Position numbers and translations under genes: made by a program
Shown: positions 37,626 to 46,800 of the stretch, one piece after another
Layout of the letters: each line of letters starts with the position of its first letter
How positions within the stretch are numbered: the first letter of the stretch is position 1
Source: Aurantimonas sp. 22II-16-19i
Lineage (GTDB): Bacteria > Pseudomonadota > Alphaproteobacteria > Rhizobiales > Rhizobiaceae
Assembly (NCBI RefSeq): GCF_002088275.1
Contig: NZ_AQQS01000009.1
Coordinates: 1-64,000 of the forward strand
Direction of reading: 5' to 3'
DNA length: 64,000 nucleotides
The notes under the pieces: model-generated
Database searches by the model: none
What the model was told of the DNA's origin: nothing
Seen by the model: only the letters and a program-made list of their open reading frames with translations

Positions 37626-37692
37626 CTCGGCCCCCCTGCTGCCGCTGATGGGGCGGGAGCGGCTGGTCGCCCGGCTCGCCGCAGGCGGTTGA
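37626..37692 (+). pseudogene. Partial copy of a gltX 3' end
   Basis: In one frame this reads LLPLMGRERLVARLAAGG then TGA (37690-37692), closely matching the C-terminus of gltX upstream ([15 protein letters not shown]) at protein and DNA level, including GCCGCTGAT and GGGAGCGGCT. Nothing homologous to the rest of gltX precedes it. It sits between RTX paralogues 1 and 2. Confidence 0.6.
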
Positions 37693-38057
37693 ATCCCTCG
37701 ACTGCCATGTGATCGCCCAGGCTTCGTAAGTCATGGCTTGCGAGGGGCCTGCGAGGGGGGGCTGCGAGGGGGGCCTGCGATCCGTCCGTTCTTGCGTCCG
37801 CCCTTCTTGCCGGGGCTGGAAAGGCAAGGGCGGAGATCTGCTCCAGAGACTCTTGCTGCGGGACGGCATATGCGACATGGCAAGCCATTCTATTCGATCA
37901 GTGTTTCCCAATATTGTGACTGCATGAGCATCGTGCGGATAAAAGACTCCGGATCGAGTCGATTTGTGGCCACGAGAAAGCCTTACTTTGCGTCAAATAC
38001 GGCGCGCCGCATGAGGCTGCGGCCCCATCTTCCCTCGCCTCCCAAGGGAAAATCTTC
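37693..38057. other. Intergenic region before RTX paralogue 2 with G-rich tandem motif
   Basis: TGCGAGGGGCC, TGCGAGGGGGGGC and TGCGAGGGGGGCC follow one another at about 37739-37776. The last 60 bp (GAGGCTGCGG near 38010 to the start codon) resemble the regions before RTX paralogues 1 and 3, so the promoter-proximal leader was duplicated with the genes. No gene is evident. Confidence 0.45.
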
Positions 38058-39548
38058 ATGACCACCGTCATCTCCACCAGCCAGGCCGTCGGCCTGAACA
38101 TCACCGATGTCAATGTCGCGAGCGGCCCGTTCTATGTCCTGCCGAACGTTTCCATCCAGTCCGACGCCGGATCGGGCGGCGACGCGATCCGCGTCACGGC
38201 GACCACCGGCAATGCCGTCATCAACGTCGCCGGCATGCTGATCGCCGGCGACGACGGCGTTTCGGTCAATGGCGGCGACCGCGTCGTCCTCACGTCGACC
38301 GGCTCGATCTTCGGCAGCTACGGGTTCTTCGCCCCGGGCGGGGACGGAAGCAACGTCTTCGTCGTCGACGGTCTCATCGACGCGACGGTCGACGCCATCC
38401 TGTTGGGCTCGGGCAATTCGGGCAACAGCGTGACGATCGGCGGCCACGTCATGGGTGGCAGCGCTGGCGTCAACAACAGCAGCGGCAACGACAACACCGT
38501 TCGCATCACGGACGGTGGCGTGCTCGAGGGCGCAAGCGTGGCCTATGCGTTCGGTGGAAATCTCGGCACCCAATCGACCCTCGTCAATCACGGGACGATC
38601 CTCGGCGGCACGACAGGCGCCGTCGTCAATTCGTCCGGTGATGCGGCGCTCGCCTTCACCAATGCCGGCCTGACGGACGGTGACGTGACCCTCGGCACCG
38701 GCGCCGACACGATCGTCAACTCCGGCACGATCCTCGGAGCCGTCGATCTCGGCGGCGGAGTGGATACCTTCACGATGCTCGGCTCCGGCACCGTCACCGG
38801 CGACATCGCCGGCGGCGCCGGCAACGACATCTTTCGCGGCGGCGATCTGTCCGATCGCTTCCTCGGCGGCGACGACAACGACACCTTCTATGGTGGCGGC
38901 GGCAACGACCTCCTCTTCGGCGAGGCCGGCAACGACCGGTTCTTCGCCGATACCGACGCCATCGCCGACACCTACAATGGCGGCGACGGCAGCGACACCG
39001 TCAACTATCTCCTCGCCTCGGGCGACATCCGGCTGAACTTCGGCCTGAACTACGCGCTCGGCGCCGATATCGGCGTCGACCGGCTGTTCGCCATCGAGAA
39101 CGCCGCCGGCGGCGCCGGCAATGACAGCCTCACCGGCTCCGACACGACGATCACGCTGGCCGGCGGCGCCGGCGACGACACGCTCTTCGGCGGCACCGGC
39201 AACAACATCCTCGACGGCGGCGACGGCGCCGACGTGATCCGCGGCTTCGCCGGCTTCGACAAGATCACCGGCGGGGCCGGCGACGACTCGCTCACCGGCG
39301 ACTTCAACGCCGACACCTTCATCTTCGCCGACGGCTTCGGCAAGGACACGATCACCGACTTCGACGAGCTCAACAACGCCGAGAAGATCAACCTCGCCGG
39401 CGTCACCGCCATCACCGACTTCACCGACCTCCAGCTCAACCACCTGACCCAGGTGGGGGCCAACGCCGTCATCACCGACGGCGTCAACACCATCACCCTC
39501 CTCAACGTCAACCTCGCCGACCTCGACGCCAACGACTTCATCATCTGA
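38058..39548 (+). CDS. RTX-type secreted protein, paralogue 2
   Basis: 496 residues from ATG 38058 (MTTVISTSQAVGLNITDVN), with AAGGG upstream. N-terminal beta-solenoid-like region to about residue 205, with [20 protein letters not shown] also found in paralogue 3. The transition [16 protein letters not shown] precedes the RTX block ([20 protein letters not shown], then [18 protein letters not shown], then [15 protein letters not shown]). The C-terminal tail ends [11 protein letters not shown]. From about residue 230 onward it is nearly identical to paralogues 1 and 3, whereas the N-terminal half is clearly diverged. Export by a type I system elsewhere in the genome is inferred from the lack of a Sec signal and the tail. 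Confidence 0.8.
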   Translation: MTTVISTSQAVGLNITDVNVASGPFYVLPNVSIQSDAGSGGDAIRVTATTGNAVINVAGMLIAGDDGVSVNGGDRVVLTSTGSIFGSYGFFAPGGDGSNVFVVDGLIDATVDAILLGSGNSGNSVTIGGHVMGGSAGVNNSSGNDNTVRITDGGVLEGASVAYAFGGNLGTQSTLVNHGTILGGTTGAVVNSSGDAALAFTNAGLTDGDVTLGTGADTIVNSGTILGAVDLGGGVDTFTMLGSGTVTGDIAGGAGNDIFRGGDLSDRFLGGDDNDTFYGGGGNDLLFGEAGNDRFFADTDAIADTYNGGDGSDTVNYLLASGDIRLNFGLNYALGADIGVDRLFAIENAAGGAGNDSLTGSDTTITLAGGAGDDTLFGGTGNNILDGGDGADVIRGFAGFDKITGGAGDDSLTGDFNADTFIFADGFGKDTITDFDELNNAEKINLAGVTAITDFTDLQLNHLTQVGANAVITDGVNTITLLNVNLADLDANDFII

Positions 39549-40312
39549 ATTGCGGAAACTGGTCCCGGGGGATGGCGGCCCAGACGATGTAGCCGCAATG
39601 CTTCGGGCTCCCGTTGCTGACCAATGGAGGACCCTGTGCAAAATTGCGCAAGGGCCCTCCGATCCGGATCAAGTCGTCAACAGGCCACACGACGTCGCGT
39701 TGGTTCCCTCCTGAAGCATCCGCCACACCGGGAAGGTTTGTTCTACGGCTTGTCGGAAATCCTTAGACCGGCATCGCCGGCTCGCTCATCACTATCTTCG
39801 TGACAGGTTGCTGAACGCCAGCGGCCCCCCGGCGACGATGGATCAGTGACGGGCATTGGTCATGCCAGGGTCGACAGGTTGCCCGCGCGGCGCTTCAGAG
39901 CGATCTCCGCGATAGGGTAATCAATTCAAGCACTGAGCGTGGATCTCAGCCCACTCGTCACAATCCGATGGACCGACGCCGGCCTGTCGCTCCTGAAGCA
40001 GGCGTCGAATCATCCCCCGCCAGGTGGGATCGCGTCTGAGCAGATCGCGCCGCCCCCCACCTCAGCGCTCGCTGCAGCATCTGCTTTCGGTTCTCATGCG
40101 CCATGCGGGCGCTCAACTGTATGACAGCTGCCTCCTGCCCCTGATCGAGGGCGCCGACATGCACCGCGGTGCCCTATAGACTGCGCTGCGGTATGAAGCA
40201 CTCGTTTCCGTAAGGGAGCAATCCAAATTTCCGCCAGAATTCCGAAGATCGATTGTGCGACCGCCCAGGAGGCTGCGGTCATTCCCCCACCTCGCCTCTT
40301 CAGGAACGCCCC
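39549..40312. other. Long non-coding gap between RTX paralogues 2 and 3
   Basis: 764 bp, less GC-rich than its surroundings, with no intact gene. On the minus strand between about 40160 and 39860 three frames in turn give coding-like peptides (MAHENRKQMLQRALRWG; RDPTWRGMIRRLLQERQAGV; IDYPIAEIALKRRAGNLSTL then a stop), as expected of a gene broken by two frameshifts. I cannot name the parent gene. The last 50 bp before 40313 share GAGGCTGCGG and CCTCGCCTC with the leader of paralogue 2. Confidence 0.4.
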
Positions 40313-41791
40313 ATGACAACCATTGTTTCAAGCAGCCAGAGTGTCGGCCTTGTCATCAGTGATGCCAACGTCGTGAACGGCCCATTCTTCGTCCTCCCTT
40401 ACGTATACATCGAATCCGACGGCAACTCGTTCAACGACGCCATCCGCGTCACAGCAACCAATGCCAACGCTGTCATCAACGTTGCTGGAATGCTCATCGC
40501 GGAGAACAACGACGGCGTACAAGTCAACGGCGATGACCGTGTCGTTCTGACGAACACGGGGTCGATCTTCGGCAGCTATGGATTCTATGCGCCGGCGGGC
40601 GCGAATGGCAATCGGTTTGTCGTCGACGGTCTCATCGACGCAAACCTGTTAGGACTCCAACTCGGCGGGTCGGGTAACAGCTCGACAATCGGCGGACATG
40701 TGAACGCCGGAGGTACGGGGATCTACGACAGCGGATCGAACACCATTAACGTCATCGCCGGCGGCACGTTGCAGGGCGCAAACTTGGCATACAGCTTTGA
40801 CGGAGCACCGTCAGATGTCTCGACTCTCATCAACGACGGCACGATTCTCGGCGGCACATCCGGTGCCGTCCTGGGATACACCTCCCATGCCCTTGCCTTC
40901 ACCAACTCCGGCACGACGAAAGGCAATGTCACCCTCGGCACCGGCGCCGACACGATCGTCAACTCCGGCACGATCCTCGGGGTCGTCGATCTCGGCGGCG
41001 GTGCCGACACCTTCACGATGCTCGGCTCCGGCACCGTCTCCGGCGACATCGCCGGCGGCGCCGGCAACGACATCTTTCGCGGCGGCTCGCTGTCCGATCG
41101 CTTCCTCGGCGGCGACGACCACGACACCTTCTATGGCGGCGGCGGCAACGACCTCATCTTCGGCGAGGCCGGCAACGATCGCTTCTTCGCCGATACCGAC
41201 GCCATCGCCGACACCTACAATGGCGGCGCCGGCAACGATACCGTCAACTACCTCCTCGCCTCGGGCGACATCCGGCTGAACTTCGGCCTGAACTACGCGC
41301 TCGGCACGGAGATCGGCCTTGACCGGCTGTTCTCGATCGAGAACGCCACCGGCGGCGGCGGCAATGACAGCCTCACCGGCTCCGAAACGACTATCGGGCT
41401 CAATGGTGGCGCCGGCGACGACACGCTCTTCGGCGGCGGCGGCGGCAACACCTTGGACGGCGGCACCGGCGCCGACGTGATCCGCGGCTTTGCCGGCTTC
41501 GACAAGATCACCGGCGGGGCCGGCGACGATACGCTCACCGGCGACTTTAACGCCGACACCTTCATCTTCGCCGACGGCTTCGGCAAGGACACGATCACCG
41601 ATTTCGACGAGTTCAACAATGCCGAGAAGATCAGCCTCGTGGCGGTGACGGCCATCACCAGCTTTGCCGACCTGACGGCGAACCATCTCACCCAGGTGGG
41701 GGCGAATGCGGTGATCACCGACGGCGCCAACACCATCACCATCCTGTCCGCCAACATCGCCGATCTCGACGCCAACGACTTCATCTTCTGA
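40313..41791 (+). CDS. RTX-type secreted protein, paralogue 3
   Basis: 492 residues from ATG 40313 with AGGAA eight bases upstream. Same layout as paralogue 2: N-terminal solenoid-like region ([20 protein letters not shown]), shared [20 protein letters not shown], then [19 protein letters not shown] nonapeptides and the tail [20 protein letters not shown]. Base composition changes inside the gene: the first 600 bp use AT-ending codons freely (for example ACAACCATTGTTTCAAGC), and from about 40920 the sequence becomes GC-rich and almost identical to paralogues 1 and 2. This points to a mosaic gene whose 3' half was homogenised or acquired separately. Confidence 0.8.
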   Translation: MTTIVSSSQSVGLVISDANVVNGPFFVLPYVYIESDGNSFNDAIRVTATNANAVINVAGMLIAENNDGVQVNGDDRVVLTNTGSIFGSYGFYAPAGANGNRFVVDGLIDANLLGLQLGGSGNSSTIGGHVNAGGTGIYDSGSNTINVIAGGTLQGANLAYSFDGAPSDVSTLINDGTILGGTSGAVLGYTSHALAFTNSGTTKGNVTLGTGADTIVNSGTILGVVDLGGGADTFTMLGSGTVSGDIAGGAGNDIFRGGSLSDRFLGGDDHDTFYGGGGNDLIFGEAGNDRFFADTDAIADTYNGGAGNDTVNYLLASGDIRLNFGLNYALGTEIGLDRLFSIENATGGGGNDSLTGSETTIGLNGGAGDDTLFGGGGGNTLDGGTGADVIRGFAGFDKITGGAGDDTLTGDFNADTFIFADGFGKDTITDFDEFNNAEKISLVAVTAITSFADLTANHLTQVGANAVITDGANTITILSANIADLDANDFIF

Positions 41792-41859
41792 GGCCGGACA
41801 GACGGGGAGGCTGGCCAGCCTCGGATCTGCCAATCGGCCCGTTGCGGGAGGAAGGGGAC

Positions 41860-41889
41860 AAAAAAGCCCGGCGTTTCGGCCGGGCTTTT
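41860..41889. terminator. Bidirectional terminator between RTX paralogue 3 and the sugar ABC operon
   Basis: AAAAAGCCCGGC against GCCGGGCTTTT with a six-base loop, flanked by A and T runs, lies between two convergent genes and can end transcription from both. Confidence 0.85.
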
Positions 41890-41924
41890 CGCAGATGCTG
41901 CCGGAGGAGGATCGCCGCCGCCGG

Positions 41925-42764
41925 CTATTCCTTCATCGCCCCCGGACCGGGCGTCGCGCCGGCCGGGCACTTGCCGAGGATGATCATGCCGAGCACTTCG
42001 TCCTTGGTGACGTCCTCGGTCCTCGCGGTGCCGACGACCTGGCCGTTCTTCATCACCACCACCCGGTCCGACAGGTCGAAGACGTCGTGGATGTCGTGGC
42101 TGATCAGGAAGATGCCGATGTCTTCCTTCTTCAACTCCTTGATCAGCTCGGCGACCTGCGCCGTCTCCTGCGGGCCGAGCGCGGCGGTCGGCTCGTCCAT
42201 GATCAGGATCTTGGCGTTGAAGAGGATCGCCCGGGCGATCGCCACCGACTGGCGCTGGCCACCGGAGAGCGCCTTCACCGGCTCCTTAAAGCGGCGGAAG
42301 TTGGGGTTCAGCCGCCCCATCACCTTGCGGGCTTCCGCCTCCATCGCCGCGTCGTCCAGCGTGCCCCAGGCGGTCAGGATCTCGCGGCCGAGGAACAGGT
42401 TGGCGGCGGCGTCGACATTGTCCGCCAGAGCCAGCGTCTGGTAGATCGTCTCGATCCCGTAGGCTTTCGCGTCGCGCGGATTGGCGATCGCGGCCTTCTC
42501 GCCGCGCACGAAGATCTCGCCCGAGTCGCGCTTGTAGGCGCCGGACAGGATCTTGATCAGCGTCGACTTGCCGGCGCCGTTATGGCCGAGCAGGGCGACG
42601 ACCTCGCCGGGAAAGAGATCGATCGAGGCCTGGTCGACGGCATGGATGCCGCCGAAGGCGATCGAGATCTCGCGCATGTCGATGAGCGGCGTGCCCGAGC
42701 GGTCGACGGTGGAATGGTGATGCGCCGGGCCGTGGTCGGTGATGGCGTCCATCGTGGTGCTCAT
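41925..42764 (-). CDS. Sugar ABC transporter ATP-binding protein (xylose/ribose type)
   Basis: 279 residues. A single nucleotide-binding domain: Walker [12 protein letters not shown] near residue 57, signature [12 protein letters not shown] near 168, Walker [14 protein letters not shown] near 187, and the switch His in [11 protein letters not shown]. The single-domain form is like XylG/FrcA of Hyphomicrobiales rather than the double-domain RbsA. The start codon overlaps the permease stop codon (ATGA), so the two are translationally coupled. Energises uptake with the permease and binding protein upstream. Confidence 0.9.
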   Translation of the reverse strand: MSTTMDAITDHGPAHHHSTVDRSGTPLIDMREISIAFGGIHAVDQASIDLFPGEVVALLGHNGAGKSTLIKILSGAYKRDSGEIFVRGEKAAIANPRDAKAYGIETIYQTLALADNVDAAANLFLGREILTAWGTLDDAAMEAEARKVMGRLNPNFRRFKEPVKALSGGQRQSVAIARAILFNAKILIMDEPTAALGPQETAQVAELIKELKKEDIGIFLISHDIHDVFDLSDRVVVMKNGQVVGTARTEDVTKDEVLGMIILGKCPAGATPGPGAMKE

Positions 42765-44080
42765 GCCGCCCTCCTGCGGTAGATGGTGTCGAGCCAGACG
42801 GCGACGACGAGGACCGCGCCGACGACGATGTTCTGCAGCGGCGTGTCCATGCCGAGGAGCACCATGCCCGACTGCAGGCTCTGCATGACCAGGGCGCCGA
42901 GCATGGCGCCGAAGATCGTGCCGGCGCCGCCGGCGAGCGAGGTGCCGCCAATGACCGCGGCGGCGATGGTGTAGAGCTCGTCCAGCGTGCCCTGGGCGTT
43001 GGTCGCCGAGGACAGCCGTGCGGTGGAGATCGCCGCGGCGATGGCGGCGAGCATGCCCATCAGCATGAACACCATCATGGTGACGCGCTTGGTGTTGATG
43101 CCGGCGAGTTCGGCCGCCTCGGGATTGCCGCCGATCGCAAAGACGTAGCGGCCGAAGCGGGTGCGCCGCGAAATGAAGGTCATCACGATGCCGACGCCGA
43201 TGAACAGGAGCACCGGGATCGCATAGCCGAAGGAGATCTCGAGGCCGCCTTCGGGCACGGTGAGGCCGTTCGCCTCGGCATAGCGGCGGGCGAGCGGGCC
43301 TGGCAGGAAATAGGAATTGACGATGACCGTCGCGCCGATGACGGCGACGAGGGCGAGGCCGAGCGTGACGGCTTCCGCCCAGATCGGCTTGATGGCGAAG
43401 CGGAACTTCTTGCGCTGCTGGCGCGCGCCATAGGCCGCGGCGAGGAGAAAGAGGATGGCGACCGCTGCGACCACCCAGCTCCAGGTGGCGCCGATCGAAC
43501 CGTCCGAGCCGCCGCCCAGAAGCTTGAAGTTGTCGTCGGTGAGCGGGATCGTGCGGCCCGACGCAACCCACCAGGCCGCGCCGCGCCAGACCAGGAGGCC
43601 GCCCAGCGTGACGATGAAGGCCGGAACGCCGAGATAGGCGATGACATAGCCCTGCAGGCCGCCGATCAGGAGGCCGCAGACGAGGCCGATGGCCAGCGTC
43701 GCGATCCAGACCAGGCTGGAATCATAGCCGAGCAACGGCGTGATGTACTGGGTCTGCGCGACCGCCATCACCATGCCGGTGACGCCGAGGATCGAGCCGA
43801 CCGAAAGATCGATGTTGCGGGTGACGATGACCAGCACCATGCCCGTCGCCATGACGCCCACCGAGGCGGTCTGGACCGACAGGTTCCACAGGTTGCGGGG
43901 TGTCAGGAAGGTGCCGCCCGACAGGATGTGGAAGCCCACCCAGATGACCAGCAGCGCGCCGATCATGCCGAGCATGCGCGTGTCGATTTCCGTCGCGCGC
44001 AAGAATCCCTTGAAGCCGCCGCCCGCGTTGATCGTCGGTGCGGGCTTGGTCAGGGACGATTCCGAGGTCGCCTCGCTCAA
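42761..44080 (-). CDS. xylH: Sugar ABC transporter permease (XylH-like)
   Basis: 439 residues from TTG 44080, which has GGGAGG five bases upstream (complement of 44086-44091); the ATG at 44269 would add 63 unrelated residues. About ten to twelve membrane helices with the BPD_transp_2 signature [20 protein letters not shown] and [20 protein letters not shown]. The length and the extra helices fit XylH better than the shorter RbsC. It forms the membrane channel of a high-affinity pentose-type importer. It follows the binding-protein gene after a 225-bp gap holding a terminator-like hairpin. Confidence 0.9.
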   Translation of the reverse strand: MSEATSESSLTKPAPTINAGGGFKGFLRATEIDTRMLGMIGALLVIWVGFHILSGGTFLTPRNLWNLSVQTASVGVMATGMVLVIVTRNIDLSVGSILGVTGMVMAVAQTQYITPLLGYDSSLVWIATLAIGLVCGLLIGGLQGYVIAYLGVPAFIVTLGGLLVWRGAAWWVASGRTIPLTDDNFKLLGGGSDGSIGATWSWVVAAVAILFLLAAAYGARQQRKKFRFAIKPIWAEAVTLGLALVAVIGATVIVNSYFLPGPLARRYAEANGLTVPEGGLEISFGYAIPVLLFIGVGIVMTFISRRTRFGRYVFAIGGNPEAAELAGINTKRVTMMVFMLMGMLAAIAAAISTARLSSATNAQGTLDELYTIAAAVIGGTSLAGGAGTIFGAMLGALVMQSLQSGMVLLGMDTPLQNIVVGAVLVVAVWLDTIYRRRAA

Positions 44081-44252
44081 TGCCGCCTCCCTTTGCGCAA
44101 GCCGTGCGGAGGCGCTCGGCGCCGTCTCGTCGCAGCTTGCGGGGTCGTGTTCTGGTTGAAGCCGGATCGCCGGCTCGTCGGTCGGACCATCGCTGCCTGC
44201 CTTGGCGGCAGCATGGCCCAGTTGTTGGCGGCGGTCGAGACCGCCCCGGTCG

Positions 44253-44283
44253 AAAAATGGCCGCGGCATCGCGCCACGGCCAT
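44253..44283 (-). terminator. Attenuating hairpin between the binding-protein and permease genes
   Basis: On the minus strand GGCCGTGG-CGCGATG-CCGCGGCC followed by ATTTTT lies 22 bases past the binding-protein stop codon. Such partial terminators let the binding protein be made in excess over the membrane components. Confidence 0.7.
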
Positions 44284-44305
44284 CGGTCTCGAAAGCCCCT
44301 GAGGC

Positions 44306-45349
44306 TTAGCTGCAGGCCGGAACCGAACCCGGCTCGACGCCCTGGCAGACCGTCTCCTTCGACACCCAGCCGGCGTCGATGATGGTCTGCAGGTTGTCCT
44401 TGGTGATCGCCACCGGGGTCAGGAAGATCGACTCCAGCTTCAGGCCGTTCGGGCTCTCGAACTCCTCGGCGCCGGACACCTCGCCCATCGCCTTGCCGGA
44501 GGCGAGCTCGAGGGCGATCTCCGCGGCGCGCTTGCCGAGTTCGCGGGAATCCTTCCAGACCGAGACGGTCTGGGTGCCGCGGGCGATGCGGTTCAGCGCC
44601 GCCTGGTCGGCGTCCTGGCCGGAGACCGGCACGGTGCCGGCGAGACCCTGGGCTTCCAGCGCCGCGATGGCGCCGCCGGCGGTGCCGTCGTTGGAGGCGA
44701 CGACCGCGTCGACGTTGTTGTTGTTGGCGGTCAGGATCTGTTCCATGTTCTGCTGGGCGTTGGCCGGCAGCCAGCCGTCCGTATAGGCCTCGCCGACATT
44801 CTTGATCTTGCCGCTATCGATGGCGTCCTTCAGGACTTCCATCTGGCCGGAGAACAGGAAATCGGCGTTCGGATCGGACGAGGAGCCCTTGATGAAGGCG
44901 TAGTTGCCTTCCGGCTTGACCTTCTGGACCTCGCGGGCCTGGATGCGGCCGACTTCCTTGTTGTCGAAGGTGATGTAGAAGGCGTCCTTGTTCTCGATCA
45001 GCCGGTCGTAGCCGACGACCGGGATGCCGTTGTTGACGGCGGTCTGGACGGCCGGGCCGATGGCGGCGGAATCCTGCGCCAGGATGATCAGGGCGGTGGC
45101 GCCCTGGCTGATCAGCGACTCGACGTCGGTCAGCTGCTTGGCGGCCGAGGACTGGGCGTCGGCGGAAATGTACTTGGCGCCGGCGGCCTCGAGCGCGGCC
45201 TTGATCGCGGCCTCGTCGGTCTTCCAGCGCTCCTCCTGGAAGTTCGACCAGGACACGCCGACCGTGACGTCCTGGGCAATGGCGGCCCCGCTGCTCAGCG
45301 CAGCCATCGAGAACATCGCGCCGGCAAGCGCGAATTTCAGCGTCTTCAT
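44306..45349 (-). CDS. xylF: Sugar ABC transporter substrate-binding protein (XylF-like)
   Basis: 347 residues with a signal peptide ([20 protein letters not shown], cleavage after AIA). Type 1 periplasmic binding fold: [55 protein letters not shown] and [20 protein letters not shown], all typical of XylF. GGGGAGGAAAATTC precedes ATG 45349. Xylose is the most likely ligand on family resemblance, supported by the divergent ROK regulator, but no xylose catabolic gene is in the window. Confidence 0.88.
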   Translation of the reverse strand: MKTLKFALAGAMFSMAALSSGAAIAQDVTVGVSWSNFQEERWKTDEAAIKAALEAAGAKYISADAQSSAAKQLTDVESLISQGATALIILAQDSAAIGPAVQTAVNNGIPVVGYDRLIENKDAFYITFDNKEVGRIQAREVQKVKPEGNYAFIKGSSSDPNADFLFSGQMEVLKDAIDSGKIKNVGEAYTDGWLPANAQQNMEQILTANNNNVDAVVASNDGTAGGAIAALEAQGLAGTVPVSGQDADQAALNRIARGTQTVSVWKDSRELGKRAAEIALELASGKAMGEVSGAEEFESPNGLKLESIFLTPVAITKDNLQTIIDAGWVSKETVCQGVEPGSVPACS

Positions 45350-45440
45350 GAATTTTCCTCCCCTGGCGCCCATGGCGCCCTTGCGTCACGGAGCCCGGCG
45401 ACGTGGCGCCGGCCGAGACTTTTTCCAAGCCTCGGAAAAA

Positions 45441-45470
45441 ATGGTGACAGCAATTGTGATCCATGTCAAC
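45441..45470 (-). promoter_or_regulatory. Putative promoter/operator of the sugar ABC operon
   Basis: On the minus strand TTGACA (complement of 45463-45468) begins AGTTGACATGGATCACAATT, and the TGACA at 45445-45449 is the inverted partner of TGTCA at 45464-45468. A palindromic site overlapping a -35 box suits repression by the divergent ROK protein. The -10 box is not clear. Confidence 0.4.
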
Positions 45471-45531
45471 TTGGGTGCGCATGCCACCGAACGTGCCGAA
45501 GAGCGCGGAGGTGGCCGGGAGGAGAAACGCA

Positions 45532-46800
45532 TTGAGCATGCTGGCGAAAACCGACGCCGACACGGTGCGTGCGCACAATCGGCTGGCGGTGCTCGATCAT
45601 CTGAGGCGGGTCGGCGTGACCACCCGCAAGGCGGTGAGCGAGGCGACCGGTCTTTCGGTCTCGGCCTCGTCGGCGATCTCCGGCACGCTGCTCAAGATCG
45701 ACCTTCTGGAGGAGGTCGAGGAAGACGACCGCTCGATCCGGCGAGGGCGTCCGGGCAAGAGCCTGGCGCTTTGCGGCGGGGCCGCGCATGTGGCGGCCCT
45801 GAAGATTGCCGTCGGCGAGATTTCCGGCCGGATCAGCGACTATGCAGGCCGCCCGCTGGCCGAGGTGCGGCACGAGGTCGACATTTCGGGTCGGAGCGGC
45901 GAGCAGATGGTCGCCCTTCTGGCCGAGCTTGCCGGCGAACTCGTGGCGCGTGCCGGCATCGGGCGCCGTGCCGACGAAGCCTTCGATCCGGCAAGGGGAA
46001 GCGGGCGAGCGCTTCGCCTCGACAAGGTCGTCGTCGCCGTCCAGGGCAAGACCCGCAGCGACCTGTCCGGCATCGTCTGGTCGCCGGCGCTGCGGCATCG
46101 CGACATCGAGATCGCCGCGCCGCTGGCCGCCCGCCTTGCGGCCGAGGTCAGCGTCCTCAACGACTGCTCGCTGATGCCGGAAGCGTTTCGCTGGCGGCCG
46201 GACTTCACCGGCCTCGATTTTGCGACGCTGTTCGTCGGCTTCGGCGTCGGCATGGGGCTGAGGATCAATGGCGTGACCTTCCAGGGCAAGCATTCCTCGG
46301 CGGTCGAATTCGGCCATATCAACCACGTGCCGGGCGGGGCACTCTGCCGCTGCGGCAATCGCGGCTGCGTCGAGGCCTATGCGGGGGATTACGCCATCTG
46401 GCGGCGCGCGACGGGCAGCGACCAGATTCCCGCGCACCGGATCCCCGACGCGGACATGGCCCGGCTCGCCGAGGCGGCGCGCCGCGGCGACGCCGCCGCG
46501 CGGGTCGCCTTCGCGGAGGCCGGCAACGCCATCGGCTACGGGCTCGGCCGGGTCTTCGCCATGATCGATCCCCTGCCCATCGTCCTCACCGGGTCGGGCG
46601 CAAAGGCCATCGACCTGCTCGAGCCGGCCATCCGCCAGGGAATTTTCGAGAGCGCGGTCGAGGGGCTCGGCGCCGACGCCCCGCTGATTCTCATGGAAGA
46701 TACCGATGCCCTGGTTTTCGACGCGGCGACGGCCCATGCGCTGGCCGCGCTCGACGGGGAGTTTTCACGCTCGACGGCAGACGCGACGGAGGCGGCCTGA
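45532..46800 (+). CDS. ROK family transcriptional regulator (XylR-like)
   Basis: 422 residues from TTG 45532, seven bases after GGGAGGAG; an ATG at 45463 would run through the operator region. Residues 5-60 hold a winged helix-turn-helix (VRAHNRLAVLDHLRRVGVTT, then AVSEATGLSVSASSAI). The C-terminal ROK domain carries the sugar site GVGMGLRINGVTFQGKHSSA, VEFGHINH and the zinc cluster CRCGNRGCVE. It is divergent from the sugar importer, so it probably represses that operon until its sugar binds. Its stop codon overlaps the start of the di-haem cytochrome gene. Confidence 0.88.
   Translation: MSMLAKTDADTVRAHNRLAVLDHLRRVGVTTRKAVSEATGLSVSASSAISGTLLKIDLLEEVEEDDRSIRRGRPGKSLALCGGAAHVAALKIAVGEISGRISDYAGRPLAEVRHEVDISGRSGEQMVALLAELAGELVARAGIGRRADEAFDPARGSGRALRLDKVVVAVQGKTRSDLSGIVWSPALRHRDIEIAAPLAARLAAEVSVLNDCSLMPEAFRWRPDFTGLDFATLFVGFGVGMGLRINGVTFQGKHSSAVEFGHINHVPGGALCRCGNRGCVEAYAGDYAIWRRATGSDQIPAHRIPDADMARLAEAARRGDAAARVAFAEAGNAIGYGLGRVFAMIDPLPIVLTGSGAKAIDLLEPAIRQGIFESAVEGLGADAPLILMEDTDALVFDAATAHALAALDGEFSRSTADATEAA

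Noticed and set aside
37983-39641. A 552-codon minus-strand frame opposite RTX paralogue 2
   Set aside because: It is an antisense shadow rich in Val/Ala/Glu/Asp; similar shadows lie opposite the other two RTX genes because the nonapeptide repeats read open on both strands.
45024-46799. N-terminal extension of the di-haem cytochrome by 592 codons
   Set aside because: This stretch runs in the wrong frame through the ROK regulator; the signal peptide at 46800 marks the true start.
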